A stretch of 64,000 nucleotides of DNA from Membranipora membranacea (GCA_914767715.1 OU612073.1:22320001-22384000); one strand, 5' to 3'; positions 22,250 to 35,900 are shown, numbered from the stretch's first letter. Notes: a model not told the origin generated them from the letters alone. Numbers and translations: made by a program.

Positions 22250-23557
22250 CTAACCTCCCCTTGTCTCATTGAATATCGACTCAGGATCGATGTTGCAGCC
22301 GTCCTCATTGCAACAGTACTCGCATTCGGATGCCGTCCCTCCGTAATCTGGGTTTGTGCATGAAGAAAGCTGAGTACCACATTCAGATTGGTGGCAGCTC
22401 TTATTAACAGTCAGTGTCACATAATCCCATGTATAAATTGTCTTGCACCATTTATCCTACAAAGAATTATAATTCATTTCATCGTTGCTATCTATAGTTA
22501 CTCATTGCTTTATTAATCTGAAAAATTGTGGGTAGGATCAGACTTAAGATTGGAGGGGCCAACATAGAATAACATGATGAGCCTTTTTTATACCGTGAAT
22601 AGTAAATAGCAAACTTACAAAAAAAGGATACAGCGGAGGCTGACTGATTTATTAGGATGTTAAAACATTAGATCAACGTTTTCACTGTCGACAGAACCCT
22701 AAACAACAGTAAGGCATATCAATACAATATTCTATGCAAGTATATATATCGGCCTTCATGAGGGATGATGGGATGTGAAAATCATGCTTAATTAAAGAAA
22801 GCTGCTCTTTTCCTAGCCTGTGTTGACAAGCTTTGTTATTGGGGGGGGGGGGGACTCAGCAAAGCTTGTCAAGACAGGTTACGCTTTTCTCTGTGTGGAC
22901 AGTATTAAACATGACAAAGAGTGCAACTTTTCATTTACACTCAGCTCTAGGGGAGATACATGGAGGAGGGTAAGTTAAGGTTTTCCATCTGACAATCGCG
23001 TTGATTTATTAATTGTTTGGTCAAAGTGTAAATCTAATTTCAACCTTTATATCACATGATTTTTTACCCTTGCAGAATCAAGGACTGGCTTTCAGCGGTG
23101 TAAACAACACAACCTGAGATTTAGCAAATTCACTCACCGAGCTGTCACATTCCACCGTGGATCCCTGATTATTACATTGCTCATTAGAACCCGTTACCTC
23201 ACAAGTCAGGCAAGTTAGCCCATCAGTAACTATAAGAAAAAAAATTATTATAAAATGCTATCATATAAGGGGACACTTGAAGTAAGCCATATGTAGTTTG
23301 TTCAATAAAAAACTGAGTAGAGCAAGTTTTCACCAGGAATTTCATATAAAAATTATGCCTCAGAATATGATTTCGTTACAGTTTTTTAATCATTCTAGAT
23401 TCCAAGAGAAAGAATATCAGCGTGACGTGCACTGTTGCTGCTGATATAAGTAACACAGATTTTTTTTAATATAAAATGAATGATATATAGTCTTACCCCT
23501 ATTTGATAGCAAACCGGATAGAACTAAAATATGGTGCAGTCCTAGACAGGAAAACAT
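22250..23557 (-). CDS. Secreted three-finger (Ly6/uPAR-type) protein
   Basis: Three exons on the minus strand: 23557-23497 (MFSCLGLHHILVLSGLLSNR, a signal peptide), 23229-23138 and 22456-22250, joined in phases 1 and 0, 119 residues to a TAG. The mature part opens LTCLTCEVTG and closes CEYCCNEDGCN, the CC-x3-D-x-CN signature of Ly6/uPAR three-finger domains; the Cys count fits a domain with five or more disulfides. Such proteins are secreted or GPI-anchored and act as receptors, ion-channel modulators or antimicrobial/venom-type ligands; which applies here is unknown. The stop overlaps a possible donor (GGAG|GTTAGT, cut between 22254 and 22253), so a further exon with a GPI signal may exist; I did not find it. 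The exon layout (signal exon, then two domain exons) is the usual one. Confidence 0.85.
22815..22880. repeat. Hairpin with a 13-G loop tract
   Basis: AGCCTGTGTTGACAAGCTTTG (22815-22835, 21 nt) pairs with 22860-22880 with about two mismatches. The 24-nt loop contains 13 consecutive G (22841-22853). It lies in the last intron of the three-finger gene. Confidence 0.8.
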
Positions 23558-23988
23558 GGTTAAAATCATTCATCTAAAAAACAATCGGATTACTTTCATA
23601 AATTGCTTTCTCATGATGTTTGACCCACATCATGGCTTCTTTTAGAAGTACATCATTAGAAGTACATTGAACTCTTCGCTTTTCACAAATTAATTGCCAG
23701 TGTAACATAACCATAAAACAGATTGGCGTTTTAATTGACTTTCACCGTTCATAAATGAGAGTGGCTCAAGAAGCATAGATAAGATAGTACATAATTATGA
23801 TCAGTCCTTTCACTGTGTCCATGTTTTTTTCTAGAAGAGGAAAGGGACATAGCCATGTGATATGTTAGATAACCGGCACCGGAACTTTGCCGACCTGCCG
23901 ACAGGCCTGTTCTCAGATATTTCAGTCTTAACATTTGATTGTTGTCCAAGATGAGAAGTTTTGAAGCTTTCACCTCAAATACAAAAAT

Positions 23989-24062
23989 CCCTACCCTCCA
24001 TGGGAGTCAATCCAGGACCTTGTGCATACTAAGTCAAAGCCATACCACTGAGCTATACTTGA
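23989..24062 (-). repeat. tRNA-Ala-like pseudogene or SINE head
   Basis: On the minus strand TAGCTCAGTGGTATGG (A box) and GGTCCTGGATTGACTCC (B-box region) lie at tRNA spacing, with GACTTAGTATGC in the anticodon arm, resembling a decayed tRNA-Ala. Acceptor-stem pairing is lost. It lies upstream of the three-finger gene. Confidence 0.65.
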
Positions 24063-24757
24063 TTTATGCCATGATTTATACATGATTTATACATAATCAG
24101 TTAACAAATTGTTCCGTTTTGGCACAGTTCCAACATGCTATCACAAGAGCAAATACACAGCATAACATCCAAGTTATGATCTCCATACAAGTACTTGTGG
24201 TTAGAGCAATGTGGTTAGAGCAATAGCGGTTAGAGTAAACATGCTATCACAAGAATTTTGGCTTTTTGCAGCCATTACAGGTTAACAAGATGCAACCCTA
24301 TTGCAGCAATAACCTGATCAGGTCTCATGTTGAAGAGTCACAAAGTTAGTAAAGTAGTGGATTGGAAAGTAAAGCAAAGCTCAGCAGAAATTTAGACACA
24401 AGCAGCAAGGTACATTGATAATATTATTGTCTCATGAAGTGCGTGAAAATATGAGACTCTTCTGATTGGCTTAACTTGACCTCTGAACCTAACACTGATC
24501 GGGTTTACAAAATCGGCTCGGTTGAAAGCGGTCACATGTGTTTTGCCCTTAACGGCCGTTTAGGCCCGGAAACGGTTTCGCCCTCGGTCGTCTCACTGAA
24601 ATCGGGCAGGTGTGCTTAGACCTTAACACATACCCTGTGTTGTATAGGGTGGCAATGGTGGAGTGGAATGTGCTCTTGGAAGAGAAAACACAACTCTGAG
24701 TAGTAGATAGCGGGCATGCTAATTGGCGCCGTCAACCCATTCTTTTTTGGGGATGGT

Positions 24758-24852
24758 GAGATTGCGCAATCGGATAGCAATCGGTTAGTGCGCTTGCTAT
24801 TCTCTGCCACGGCATCGGTGCTGCAGGAGTTGTGGATTCGAATCCCATTGGG
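24758..24852 (+). repeat. tRNA-derived SINE head
   Basis: GCAATCGGTTAGTGCGC (A-box-like) and GTGGATTCGAATCCCA (B box, about 24831-24846) mark a pol III promoter of tRNA origin. The arm between them is longer than in a real tRNA. A further 100-150 bp (GCACTCCTGCATTCACCCAG near 24938) may be the SINE body. No flanking duplication identified. Confidence 0.6.
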
Positions 24853-26966
24853 GGAGCTTTCAAGGTTGATTGTCCAAATCCCAAGCACCCTCAGGTGTAT
24901 ACACCTCTTCTTAATTTGAAATGCACACCTAATCGGGGGCACTCCTGCATTCACCCAGATATGACATATATCTCTTTTGTAAAATATTGACTTCAATAAG
25001 CGGAAAAAGTCACAATTCATGCGAATTATCTTCATATTTCATGTCAGATCATATACCATTGGGGTCTGGGGACGTGTAAAGTAGTCATAATATTTGATCT
25101 TGTAATCATCTGGTCTTTGCTTATAGAAGGACAATTCCATAATGTGATTCACTCGGTGAGGCGCAAACAATTGTCACACATTTTCTTTACTCCATCAACA
25201 GAAAATGATAAACAATTTTTAAGAGGTGATGCTTACTCATTCAATTCTGGTAGATCAGGAAAGAATCGCAGGGGACAAATTGAGGGGGGGGGGTTGGCCC
25301 AATAACCCCTGCGTGTATTTAAATGAATGCATGAAAGTTTAAATGTAAAACAAGCGATCAGTCTATTAAAAAAAAATAATGAAGAATGTTTATTGAAAGG
25401 AGTCAGTCACAGTAGGAATCAGATATGAAATGATGCCCTCAAAATTAATTCGTACTCCTTGATCCTTCTGGCATGTTTCTTGTCATATTTCTTCTCTAAT
25501 AGGACTGGGAGGCCTAAACACTGTCTCTTTTTTGTAATTTTTTCTGGGGCAGGCACCAGAGAAGTATCTCTGATAATCAGCGATTCACATTTTCATTGGC
25601 GTTAGTTTTTTGCTCCTTTTTTTCACATAAGAAGTGATCATTTTATCATGATTGTATAGCTACATGTGTACAAATGCACTGATTCTCCTGAGTTTATGCT
25701 AAAAATGGTAAAATAGTGCGAGCTCCCATACCATACCATAGCTACTGCTCTCACTGCTAGTTTTTAGTCACTGCGCAATCTTTCACGCAAAATTTTATTT
25801 CAGGCACTCAATGATGCTCGGTACTTTCAATCGGGGTTTTAATACATCAGGTAGTCAGGTACAACTAGGGGTGGAACGACCTCTTGAGGTTGGAGTTGAA
25901 TTTCGGATATTTGACCTCGGATTCAACCACAAACCGGATCGGATATGTGTTATGTCTGATCCGAGATGATACGTTTTTAATCAACACTTACTCAGCATCA
26001 TTTATCTCACTAAAAACGACAAGGAAGGAAGTATTGTGGGATTCCAGGTTATGGAGTCACCACATTAACTCTCCGCTACTGAGATCTGTGCTCACGAGCT
26101 CGGTATGATGATTCTCACTCTGTGACACTGACTTATTTACATGCGACCTCAAGAGATCAAACACTTGACTCAAGAGCATGCCTTTTAATTCTTATCAAGT
26201 TTAACATCAAACGCAATTCCACTTAATAATGCATGTCTTATTTCTACAAGTTATACTTTCTAGTTGCCATACATGCTCAATTTAATTCATTTAGACTAAA
26301 TAAGTTGACAGGTTTAAATAATCCAACCAAGTGTTGTACTGTGCCATTATCAAATAATAAGGCAAGTTCTATTTCCCTATAAATATCACTAATGTACAAT
26401 AAAAGAAAATATTATGATAAAACCTGTAAAACTTTCATGTTTAAAAAAACTGACCTGTCTCCAAAAGAAGTTGCAAACAAAGAGCGCTGCTTGTCGACCA
26501 GAAGGTCGCCAAACAGACCAATCAATTCAATTCAATCATGCTTTCCATTGGTGAACCATGCTCTTATATAGCATGGTTCCAGACACATTAAAAAACTGCT
26601 GACGTCAATAAGCAAAAAAACAAGATTTAAACACAATTTTCAATTACCGCAAAAAGAGGGTTGATCGGCCACAAGCGTGGGTCGATCGGCCACAAGAGTT
26701 GCTAATTCTGAATTGTCTCCGTTGGTGCCACCTTTACTGCATTGTCATGGTTGTCACGGTTCTGGCGTTAGGGTGGCACCGGTATTAAGAATAGAATTTA
26801 GATTTGCATATATTTGCCTGTCCCTGATTCGAGGTGATATGCACTAGCTGGTAACTGCGTGTCCTCGAGTCGAGGTTGAGTGTACTGATGATGATGCTAG
26901 CTATAATATTGGATGTTCTTATTGCGTCTGATGTTGATATAGAGATTATCCTGTTTGCTGCTGTAA

Positions 26967-27111
26967 ATGCGACATATGCACCCCCCTGGTTGCAATCGTC
27001 CTCGATTGCTATGAGTATCCTTTGATCTGATGTTTGGATGCGACATCTGCACCCCCCCTGGTTGCAATCGTCCTCGATTGTTATGACCATCCTATGATCT
27101 GATGTGTGGAT
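26967..27111 (+). repeat. Two tandem ~72-bp units
   Basis: Two copies share GGTTGCAATCGTCCTCGATT and flanks GCGACATnTGCACCCCCC and GATCTGATGTnTGGAT, followed by the start of a third GCGACA. Inside the 2048-bp hAT element. Confidence 0.8.
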
Positions 27112-27461
27112 GCGACAGTATGATAGTCATTAATTTGTAGTTCAGATTAGATAATTGAGTTTTGCTGAAAGCACTCAGCAGTGATTAGTAGGCATTCAAT
27201 ACCTATCTCATTTTCATAGCAATCTATATTGTTGCTGATTAAATTTGATAGATGTGTTTTTTTCTGCTGAAATGGAGAGAAGCATCTTTACTCAGATCGT
27301 TGTGAAGACATAATGCTTGTCCAATGATATTCCTTGTAACAAACTGTCTAGTTTAATGTACAAGGTTATCCTCTTCTTCAAAGTAGGAGGACAATTCCTA
27401 TCCTAATCACAGTAGAGAGTTTGGGACATAGATAGGTGCAGGGAGTTTATTCAAATTCAGT

Positions 27462-27506
27462 GATTATCCAATGAACTTCCTCCAAGAGGGAGTTCATTGG
27501 ATTATC
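27462..27506. repeat. Hairpin, 21-bp arms, 3-nt loop
   Basis: GATTATCCAATGAACTTCCTC (21 nt, 27462-27482) pairs with 27486-27506 with two mismatches. Inside the hAT element. Confidence 0.85.
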
Positions 27507-27921
27507 AATATCGGGGTTTGAGTGATCCTGGCAAATTGAGAGTCTATGCACAAATGCTCGTAGTCAAGAGATCTCTGTACTCATTAAATGATCTTTTCAA
27601 ATAATCTGTGCGTGTGATCCTTGCGCCGTGGCTGTTTGAGCGATAAGTTGCTCCTTGTAAAGTATTATATGCAATGAGATATATTATGCACATTTAAATT
27701 AGGGTAATGGTTCAGGGAAAAGATTGTCGACGGTGTTTATCCATGTATTCAATGACCTTAACTGTATATTATGGCGCAAAAGTACAGCTGCTGGGACTGG
27801 TAAATTTAGCGTTTGTACGCGTTATGCGGGTCCGGATCCGATCCGAGGTAGAATTTATGGACCAATCCGATATCCGATCCGAGGTTGCCTAACCCTGATC
27901 CGTTCCACCCCTAGGTACAAC

Positions 27922-28454
27922 TATAGTTTCTTACGTAACATTAGTACAACCATTTGATATGGACATCAATTAATCGTAGTACGCGTAAATGGTTGGCCAT
28001 AAGTTGGTCGCAGGTAATGATGCTGGGATACGACTTCAAATGATATGACTATGGGAGTCATGGTAGAGTATTGAGACCGGAAAGAATATAGGGATTTCTT
28101 GCGCAAACTTAGCCCAGCAAATTAAGTTGTTTATTTGAAACAAGTTGTTCATTTGAAGGAGATCCAACCCTACCAATAGAGTTGTGAGCACCTGACAAAT
28201 GGTAGTTGTGCTCTCCCGAATATGAAAGGTCAAGGTTATAGCATATGAACCGATTGATAGTTTCCATTCATTATTGATAGCGAGCCGCCTCGAGCTTTTA
28301 AAATAGCCTGTATTTAACAACATGTGGAATTGATAATTGAAAAAGTCACTCTCACTCACTAACTAGTGTACAGGTTAAGTTACCCTTTGCAAGACTCTCT
28401 AAAATCTGTGCCTCAAACATCATAACCAGAGCTGGAATATAGTGCCTTAACATC
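27922..28454. promoter_or_regulatory. Upstream region of UTP11
   Basis: Must contain the UTP11 promoter if the first exon is 28455, since the hAT element ends at 27913. No TATA box at a convincing distance; compositionally plain. The minus-strand frame at 28036-28359 looks like chance. Confidence 0.35.
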
Positions 28455-31400
28455 ATGTCGTCCTTCAAAAATGCAATGAAATCAGTGCAGAAAGCACACA
28501 AAGAAAGAAGCCAGGTGAGCCCTAAAACTACTATTACTATAATATATATATTAATATATACACACATTTGTGCAATAAAGTGTCATATATTATATATCCC
28601 ACTATTGCACCCATAAAAACCCTGGACAATGAGTCATTCATATATATATATATATAGTGGCTATCAGTGTGTAGGGCAAATCTTTACATTGGAGTTGTCC
28701 GACCATGTCAGGCTATTTTATCTACCATTAATTATTATTGGTTAAGGATGCCCAACATGATTATTTAAGAGGATTTAAGACATGATTTTTTTGTGGGTCA
28801 TATGAAATGACTCCTTATTTTTGAGTGACACTTAGTTGGGGCCAAATACACACAGATGACACTTAAAAGCACAGATTTAAATCTATATATATTATTAGGC
28901 TATATTGTTTATTAAAAATTAACTTGTTTATCAATAAATAGAATAGCAATATTCATACTGTTAATATGTCACCTGTAGAAGGTATATCAAACCATCAAAT
29001 TGAAATTCAAGAATCCCATCTTTAACATTGTTACTCTTCTACTATTTCCAGGTAAGCACAGGACAGGTATTCATCTGTCTGTTCTATTAACTGATCAATG
29101 ATGATTGCCAATGCAATGAATGGCAATATCTCATCATGTCTGAAACAGGAGGGAACTCTAACTATCTTCCCTCTGTAACAGACATCAACTATGCCAAGAA
29201 GTAGTAATAATTTGAACAAGAATTGAACTTGGGCTGGGGGTCTTTAAATTAAATACAACCCAAATTGCTATCAGATCCTGGGGGGGGGGGGGTCTTTCAA
29301 TTAGAATGAGCGATGCTTTACTTAAGCAAGTTATCACTATCACATTGCTTAAAATGATCACTCACTTGGTCTTTCAATTAGACAACATCGCTCCCGAATC
29401 GCTCCTTCAGAATGTATATATATAGTTCCATCATTGAGTCAGCAAGACCCTAGCAGCTATCGCTGACTCACTGATTTGGTTATACCTCAAAAATTGCACC
29501 AATGCTTCAGGCAACACCCACCGATATTCTACTAATTCTTTGTCTGTGTTGCATGGATAGTCTTCAATTTGGTTGGGTCAAAAACATGGTAGACTAAGCC
29601 TATGGGTTTGCTTCGTCTATATTCATCAAACATCTTCAAGTTATCTTTACCATGACAGATTGCCAGTGCCTATGATGGCAGTGCAATCCAATCACATTTG
29701 AAATGCTATGCTTATAAAACTAACTTGTCCCTGTATTGTTACAATTGATGCTAAGTGTTGGCCTTAAGCAAAATAGATGCCTGTCACCAAATAAATAAAT
29801 AGCCCAAACAAAGGCCATTGTCACCTAGTTGTTTGGGCTATGAGCTATTATCGTCACCAATTTCACGACGACTTGGAGCATTTCTTAGAATATGTACACT
29901 CAACAACACTGGACAGTATTGAACTGAGAATGTGAGTGATACTGGTGAATGCCAACAAATAATAATCAATCATATCAATTTTAGCCTTCATTCAGAAGTC
30001 AGCTGGGACATTTGGAGAAGAAGAGAGATTACAAAGTGCGGGCCAAGTAAGTGCAGTTACCCATGTAATGATAGTTCACTACTTGAATTGTATGGTAGTT
30101 CAGGTTTGGCCACATGGTTTCTCTTGTCTTGTCTCGTCTCATCAACACACAGGGGTGGCTTCATGCTGCTAGGCCCTGCCATGAGGAGGTTGTACTAGAG
30201 AAGGCCTCGAAACAGCGCTTGACTCATGGTTTCTAGCTGAAGACCTGTGTGTTGTGCAGTGGTATGCGCACCACTGTATGTTGCATCTCCAATTTTAACC
30301 CTTCTTGGTACCTGAGACCCTATATTGTATTGACTTGAACTAGGACTAATTATATAGTTTGCAGTATTGTTTGTAACTTATGTTACTAGGGCTCACCCAA
30401 CAAGTGTAATGAAGACGTCGCCACATCACGTCACAGCGATAGAGACTCTCTAACTCATCGATGTCATTCTGTTATTTCGGATACATTTAGCTTGGTTGTA
30501 AAAATCTGGTTTACTTCATTTTAGAGATCGAGCAAAAAAAGACAAAGCGATAGCAAAATTGAGGCGCAAGGCATTAGAGAGAAATCCGGATGAGTTTACT
30601 AGAAAGATGATAGTCACTAAAATGCAGGTACGGAAGTTTTATTTATATCTTTTGGCACAGCATATTATTCTTTGGCCGCCCTATACAATTTGTTGCAACC
30701 GATGGTTGTTTGTAGCTTGTTAGTTTGTAGCAACATGTATCAACACTATGAGCTAGAAATGTCCCATGTATCCCTGTATCTGGGTGAATCAGCAAGTTAT
30801 GTACTGAGCACTCATGAACCTGTCACCAACCTTCTCGAAACACCTTCTTAACGTATCTACCTGAAAACATGAAACAATGTTTCTCTCTTTTCACCAATTT
30901 ATTCCTTGTTTTGTAACTCTGCTGACTATAATCATTATTGTTGGTACTACTAGTATTAGTATTACCAGTATTATTAGTACTTGTATTATTAGTATTATTA
31001 CCTGTATGCTGTATCCTGTTACGCTTGTTCTCTAGGATGGAGTTCACCAGTGTAAGGAACAGAAGAAGGTAACAGACCCGGATCAGATTAAACTGATACA
31101 GACACAGGATAAGAGATATGTAGAGTATAGGCGTGTGATGGAATCCAGAAAGGCTGATAGGCTCAGAGATAATCTACATCTCATACAGGATGGCCAGAGG
31201 GCTAAACATACTTTCTTTGTTGACTCCAAGAAAGCAGGTTTGTCGATTCATAACCATGAGGCTAGAGAAGTAATCACTAGTTTTATACAAAGCTCGGCAG
31301 TGGGGTGGCAGATTTAATGTTGCTAGCACCTTTATAACCCCATTTTAAGCTACAAGATAATACCCAAGACTGAATAAACATATGGCACCAGATTCCATTG

Positions 31401-32919
31401 AGCTTTTAGGTAGAGCAAGAAAGAAGGCCGACTCATGCAAATCAAATATGCTTTGTTATTTGAATTAGTTGCCGAATATCACCTCATTTGTACCCATGAT
31501 ACCTTTTTGTGAATTACTTTGATGGTTTTGGAAAACGCAGGACCATATGTTTTTTTATGGATATGTTTTGGCTCAACAAATGATTGGTGATGTTCCCATA
31601 GGTAGTGTAATTGTACAACTTGGAATTTAATGATTTTGTTATGAATGACCAAGGGTAACAAATTAAGAGTTTTCTGCGCACTGTATGTGCGGGAACAGCT
31701 TATGTATCTGAGAATCACCATATCATTATTATAAAAAATACTTTTGTATCAATCAGACAGTAATGTACTGTTTATATGATATGTAGTAGTAACTCTTACT
31801 TCTTACAGCCCGAGAGTTTGATCTGGCTAAGCAACTGAACACACATCCAGCCTTATTAGACAGAGCGTATAATCGACTGACTAACGATCAGCTGAGTGAT
31901 ATGAACCTGGCCTCTTCTCTACCTGATCCTAAACAGATGGCGGTGAGTCTTGTTGAGTGCCTTATATAGATCCATCTTGGACAAATACAAAAACTGCTAT
32001 GCTATTTCGTTGCTTATAGCTTTGAAACTTGTTCCATATATGCTGTTAAGGTAACATTTCAAGAACTTACTAAATAAACAAATAAAAAAAAGGCGTCTTG
32101 GTTAAGGCGGCATTAACATTATCCTTATGCGTTGGCCAAAATACACCGTTTGGATAATTATACTTCTTGCCTCTATAATAAGGTCTAGTCATATAGACAG
32201 TGATATTGATCAGCGGTTAAATATGCAGTATGGTTATTTATGGAACAATTCTATCCGAATGTATCTGGTTAGGCTAATATATAATATATATATAATATAA
32301 TTTGGAGTTGCTCACTTTACTGATAGAGTGGGGGCAACTCCTTAATATGTTCCATTACAAGCCTTCCAATCGCATCAAACTCTATTCTGAAAATTTGTTT
32401 TACTGTAGGAGGCGATGTTGGCTAAAGAAGAATCCTACAAAGAATTGGGCAGAAGAGAGAGACGAGAGAAACAACTTAAAATAGCCAGAGATAAACTTCA
32501 AGTTAATGTCAATCTCACTGTAAGTTTATTTCTGAATCATATTGTGTGATATGATACCATGTGGTAGAAACGGGGCATCATACATCAAGGTAAATCATTG
32601 TGGTATGATGTCAGCAACAGTACTTTTGTTATGCATGGTTAAAAATAACGATAACTTGATTCATAGAGGGCCGTAAAATAGGAATTGGCAATGCATACAC
32701 ATGCGTGTGTGCCAAGTGAACTGTCACTCTACAATGATTTTTGTTAAAAATTGCACTTCTTACCTGACAGGCAGAGGACCTACATGAAATTCAACAAATC
32801 AATCAGTACAATATTTGTGTTTTCCCTTTTAGGATAAAAATAGTCAGCGTACATGTGTTAAGAAGGAGACGAAAACTAGCGCGGCAGTTTATAAATGGCA
32901 GCCAAAAAGGAAGCGGTGA
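28455..32919 (+). CDS. UTP11: UTP11, small-subunit processome component
   Basis: Seven exons: 28455-28514, 29985-30046, 30525-30627, 31036-31237, 31809-31942, 32409-32519, 32833-32919; all introns GT-AG and phases consistent; 252 residues, close to the 253 of human UTP11. Recognisable blocks in order: MSSFKNAMKSVQKAHKERSQ, LGHLEKKRDYKVRA, LRRKALERNPDEF, QDGVH, DPDQIKLIQTQDKRYVEYRR, HTFFVDSKKA, and the C-terminal VKKETKTSAAVYKWQPKRKR. UTP11 is a nucleolar protein of the U3 snoRNP/SSU processome, needed for 18S rRNA maturation. The protein is highly basic as expected. AATAAA at 33002-33007 lies 83 bp past the stop. The first intron (1.5 kb) contains an AT microsatellite (28640-28656) and a 13-G run (29280-29292). 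Appears intact. Confidence 0.96.
29799..29841. repeat. Short perfect hairpin in UTP11 intron 1
   Basis: ATAGCCCAAACA (29799-29810) pairs with TGTTTGGGCTAT (29830-29841) around 19 nt, 143 bp before exon 2. Confidence 0.7.
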
Positions 32920-35900
32920 TACAATATACTCCTCAGTTTAATACAAACTCTCATCTTAGGTTGTAGCGATATACACAAAGATAATGGTGTTAATAGCATA
33001 AAATAAAATACGAATATTTGCATCAGAATTGCTGAATACTCTGCATGGTGGTCACTGATAGTCTAAAGTGATCATCTATGTATGTGCCCAAGCCTAACTA
33101 GGAGGAATCTTTTTAGTAATTTTCAAATGCTAAGCTTTGGATTATTGAAAAAAACTGAAAAATGGACACCGAAATTTACTGTAAGTTGGTTGTTTTAATG
33201 ACAATAGTCAAATCATTCCATTTGAAAGTAATTATGAACACAATAAAATGATAGAAATGCACACTACCCACCCATAGGTTATATTTGTGTTACGCTGCCT
33301 ACTTATCTGGTTTCTCTGGAACAAGGTGAGTTTACTACATTCTCTAACACCTTGATTAATAAGATTCATCAATGCAGGTTGAACTCAGCCCTGACTTATC
33401 ACATTCTGTTCATCTTGGTTAGTTCTTTCTCTAGATCATTTTAGTATCAACTACCTGTATATATGATAGTATTTGTTGTGTTGAATTCACGTGATATGCA
33501 CATGGTGACACCAAACAGTAGTTGTGCTCTCTTTGAACAGCGGAAGACAATTCACAATTGTAAGTTCTTAAATTTTGTTAGATCTCTTCTCGCTCAACAT
33601 AAAGGTATAAACTCAGTGTGACTCGTCTTACGACTAGAAACATCCCCACCCAAGTTTGCTTGACTCAATACGATATCGGTATAATATTGGAATACCTTGT
33701 ATGCAAAACTGCTTATGTTGAGAGTGTTGTTACCTGCTCTATATTTTGCAATTCTATTATTTTGCTTTTATTTGTTAGTGATGAATAAAAGGTGATGTTG
33801 TCTTGAGAAAGCAATAAAAAGAAGAAGGGGTAGCTATCGGGTGCTTATTACTGTGTTGTCTAGCATGTTTTGTGAAAGAGGGGTCAAAATGTACAATGTT
33901 GAAAAAAAATTGCGGTGCTTTATCTGTTTGACAACAATCTCATCTTTTCCAGACAGAGATGGTTCTTGATCTGGAATGAATATGTACATATCAATGGGTG
34001 GCTGCAATTACCACTGAGATTTTAACTGCTCAGAAATTCCACACTTGGATCTGAAATCAGCTGGACTACCTCCCAATCTTCATGAACTGTAAGGTGAGCG
34101 GTTGGAAATTTGAGAATCTCTGATTTATTCATTAGCTCTTGCTGACTAGATGGGTTTGTTGCATATATCCTGAACACACTTGCTTGACAAGTCACGATGA
34201 TTTGTCTAGCACAGTAGCATAGTAGTTCAATTCAGTTTAATGTGGGAAAAAGAATGATATTAAAAAGATAGTATGACAGGTACTTGTTCTTTTGGGAGTT
34301 CATTTTAAAATTATGCTAGACTTCCTGGGTACTTTTATCAGAACGTCGGTAAGATGCAGCATACAGAGGTGCATATAACACTGTGCTGTTTGGGGGCTTT
34401 TCTATTTAGCTGTTCTCGGAGTCAAAAGACATAGAACGACATGTCTACGGTACCAATATTAGATAGCAGTGCAAAGAAAACAATCACATGTCGTAGAATT
34501 AGAATGAAAACAGAAATGTGTTTTGATTATATAGTATTTGTATGAACATTTTATTATGGCAGACAACATGCTGAAGACATAGTACAAGGTATGAGAAAAA
34601 ATTGATAAAGTGCAGAAAAGCTGATAGAAAAAAACATTTATTAATAAAAAATTTACAAATCTTACGGTGATAGTAAAACTAATGCTCTGGTGTTTCCTTT
34701 GCTGTCAATGGAGTAGATGTTTTGCTGACATCCTGGTTAGATTCAGTTAACAGTGAAATTACCGCCATCCATTTATTTTTGGAGATAAACGAACAGTTTT
34801 GGATTGGTCTATTAATAGCCCCATATTACCTTCCATGATGAAAATATGTATTCGCATATAAAACCAACAAACTCAAGATGACTTACTATTATTAGTTTTG
34901 GTTGTAACAAAACTCTTACACTTTACCTATATATGTTGTTACAAAAGATCTAATAATAGTGGAAGTAGATTTAGCTCATAAGGTAAATTATGAAATATAA
35001 TTGCAGTAGGGTAATTTCTATTCCACTGAACATGACTCTCTGTACTAATAAATACAATCAAGTATACAATCATGGTTACAAAACAAAATGTAGAGACAAA
35101 AGTGTAAATCAGATGTTATTGCAGAGGCATTTCAGAAATGATCCAACACAGCAGCTGCTGTGTTGCTAACTGCATGTTGGTATAATTGTCATTGGCATGT
35201 TATGAGCAGTTCTGTTATTATAAGAGTAGGATTTTTATTGTGATGAGTTTCAAATGATGTCTCAATTGTGCTGGTGAATTCAGGTTGTCATCAAGCCAAG
35301 AGCTACTCTGAGTGAGACGATATATAGTCTTGGAACCCAGGCTTCTGCAAATAACTCAACTAGGATAAGATACAAGACCCTTATATTCTTTACCGTAAGT
35401 GGTGACCACAGGCTAGCATGACATGACAACAATCAATCTTCAAGAGCTGCAAATAATTTTTAAAATATTACAAAAATAACATGGAGATGACCAGTTAATA
35501 ACTCCAAACAATCTGTCACCTGTATTATAAACTCATCAAGTGAAAGATTGTCAGGCTGCCTTCTAATAAGTAGGTTGAGTTCTTACTCTTCTGGTCAGTG
35601 GGAAAATTTCCTGTTGATGTCTCATCATTCTCTGATTCCATACTTCTGCATCAATTTATCTTTATGAGGTTGATAGCTGTGAGTACTCTCCAGTTGCCCA
35701 ACATATTCTGGAAAACTATTTTTGAAGGTTGAATTTGATACAACCACCCAATACTACTTGCCATGCCAGCATGCTATCTGGAACTTTTTGATGATAAACG
35801 TAACCAACATAATTTAATCATTGGGACTACTTTCCCTTTCAATCACTATACACCTTATTTACAAACATACGAAGGCAACTTCATATCTGAATCCTAATCA

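Larger units (their letters stand above)
23558..25857. other. Upstream intergenic region with two tRNA-like repeats
   Basis: Apart from the two tRNA-derived pieces, holds three GTGGTTAGAGCAAT-like repeats at about 24198-24237 and a 10-G run (25284-25293). No gene supported. Confidence 0.5.
25866..27913. mobile_element. 2048-bp hAT element with 8-bp duplications
   Basis: Ends TAGGGGTGGAACG and its complement CGTTCCACCCCTA, flanked by perfect GGTACAAC duplications (25858-25865 and 27914-27921). Subterminal CGGATCGGAT/ATCCGATCCGAGG words recur at both ends, as in hAT elements with TAGGGGTG termini. I find no transposase; the interior carries a two-copy tandem repeat (about 26967-27111) and a hairpin (27462-27506), so it is nonautonomous or decayed. 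Confidence 0.9.

Noticed and set aside
28036-28359. 107-codon minus-strand frame upstream of UTP11
   Set aside because: Composition typical of AT-rich noncoding DNA; no recognisable motif or splice context.
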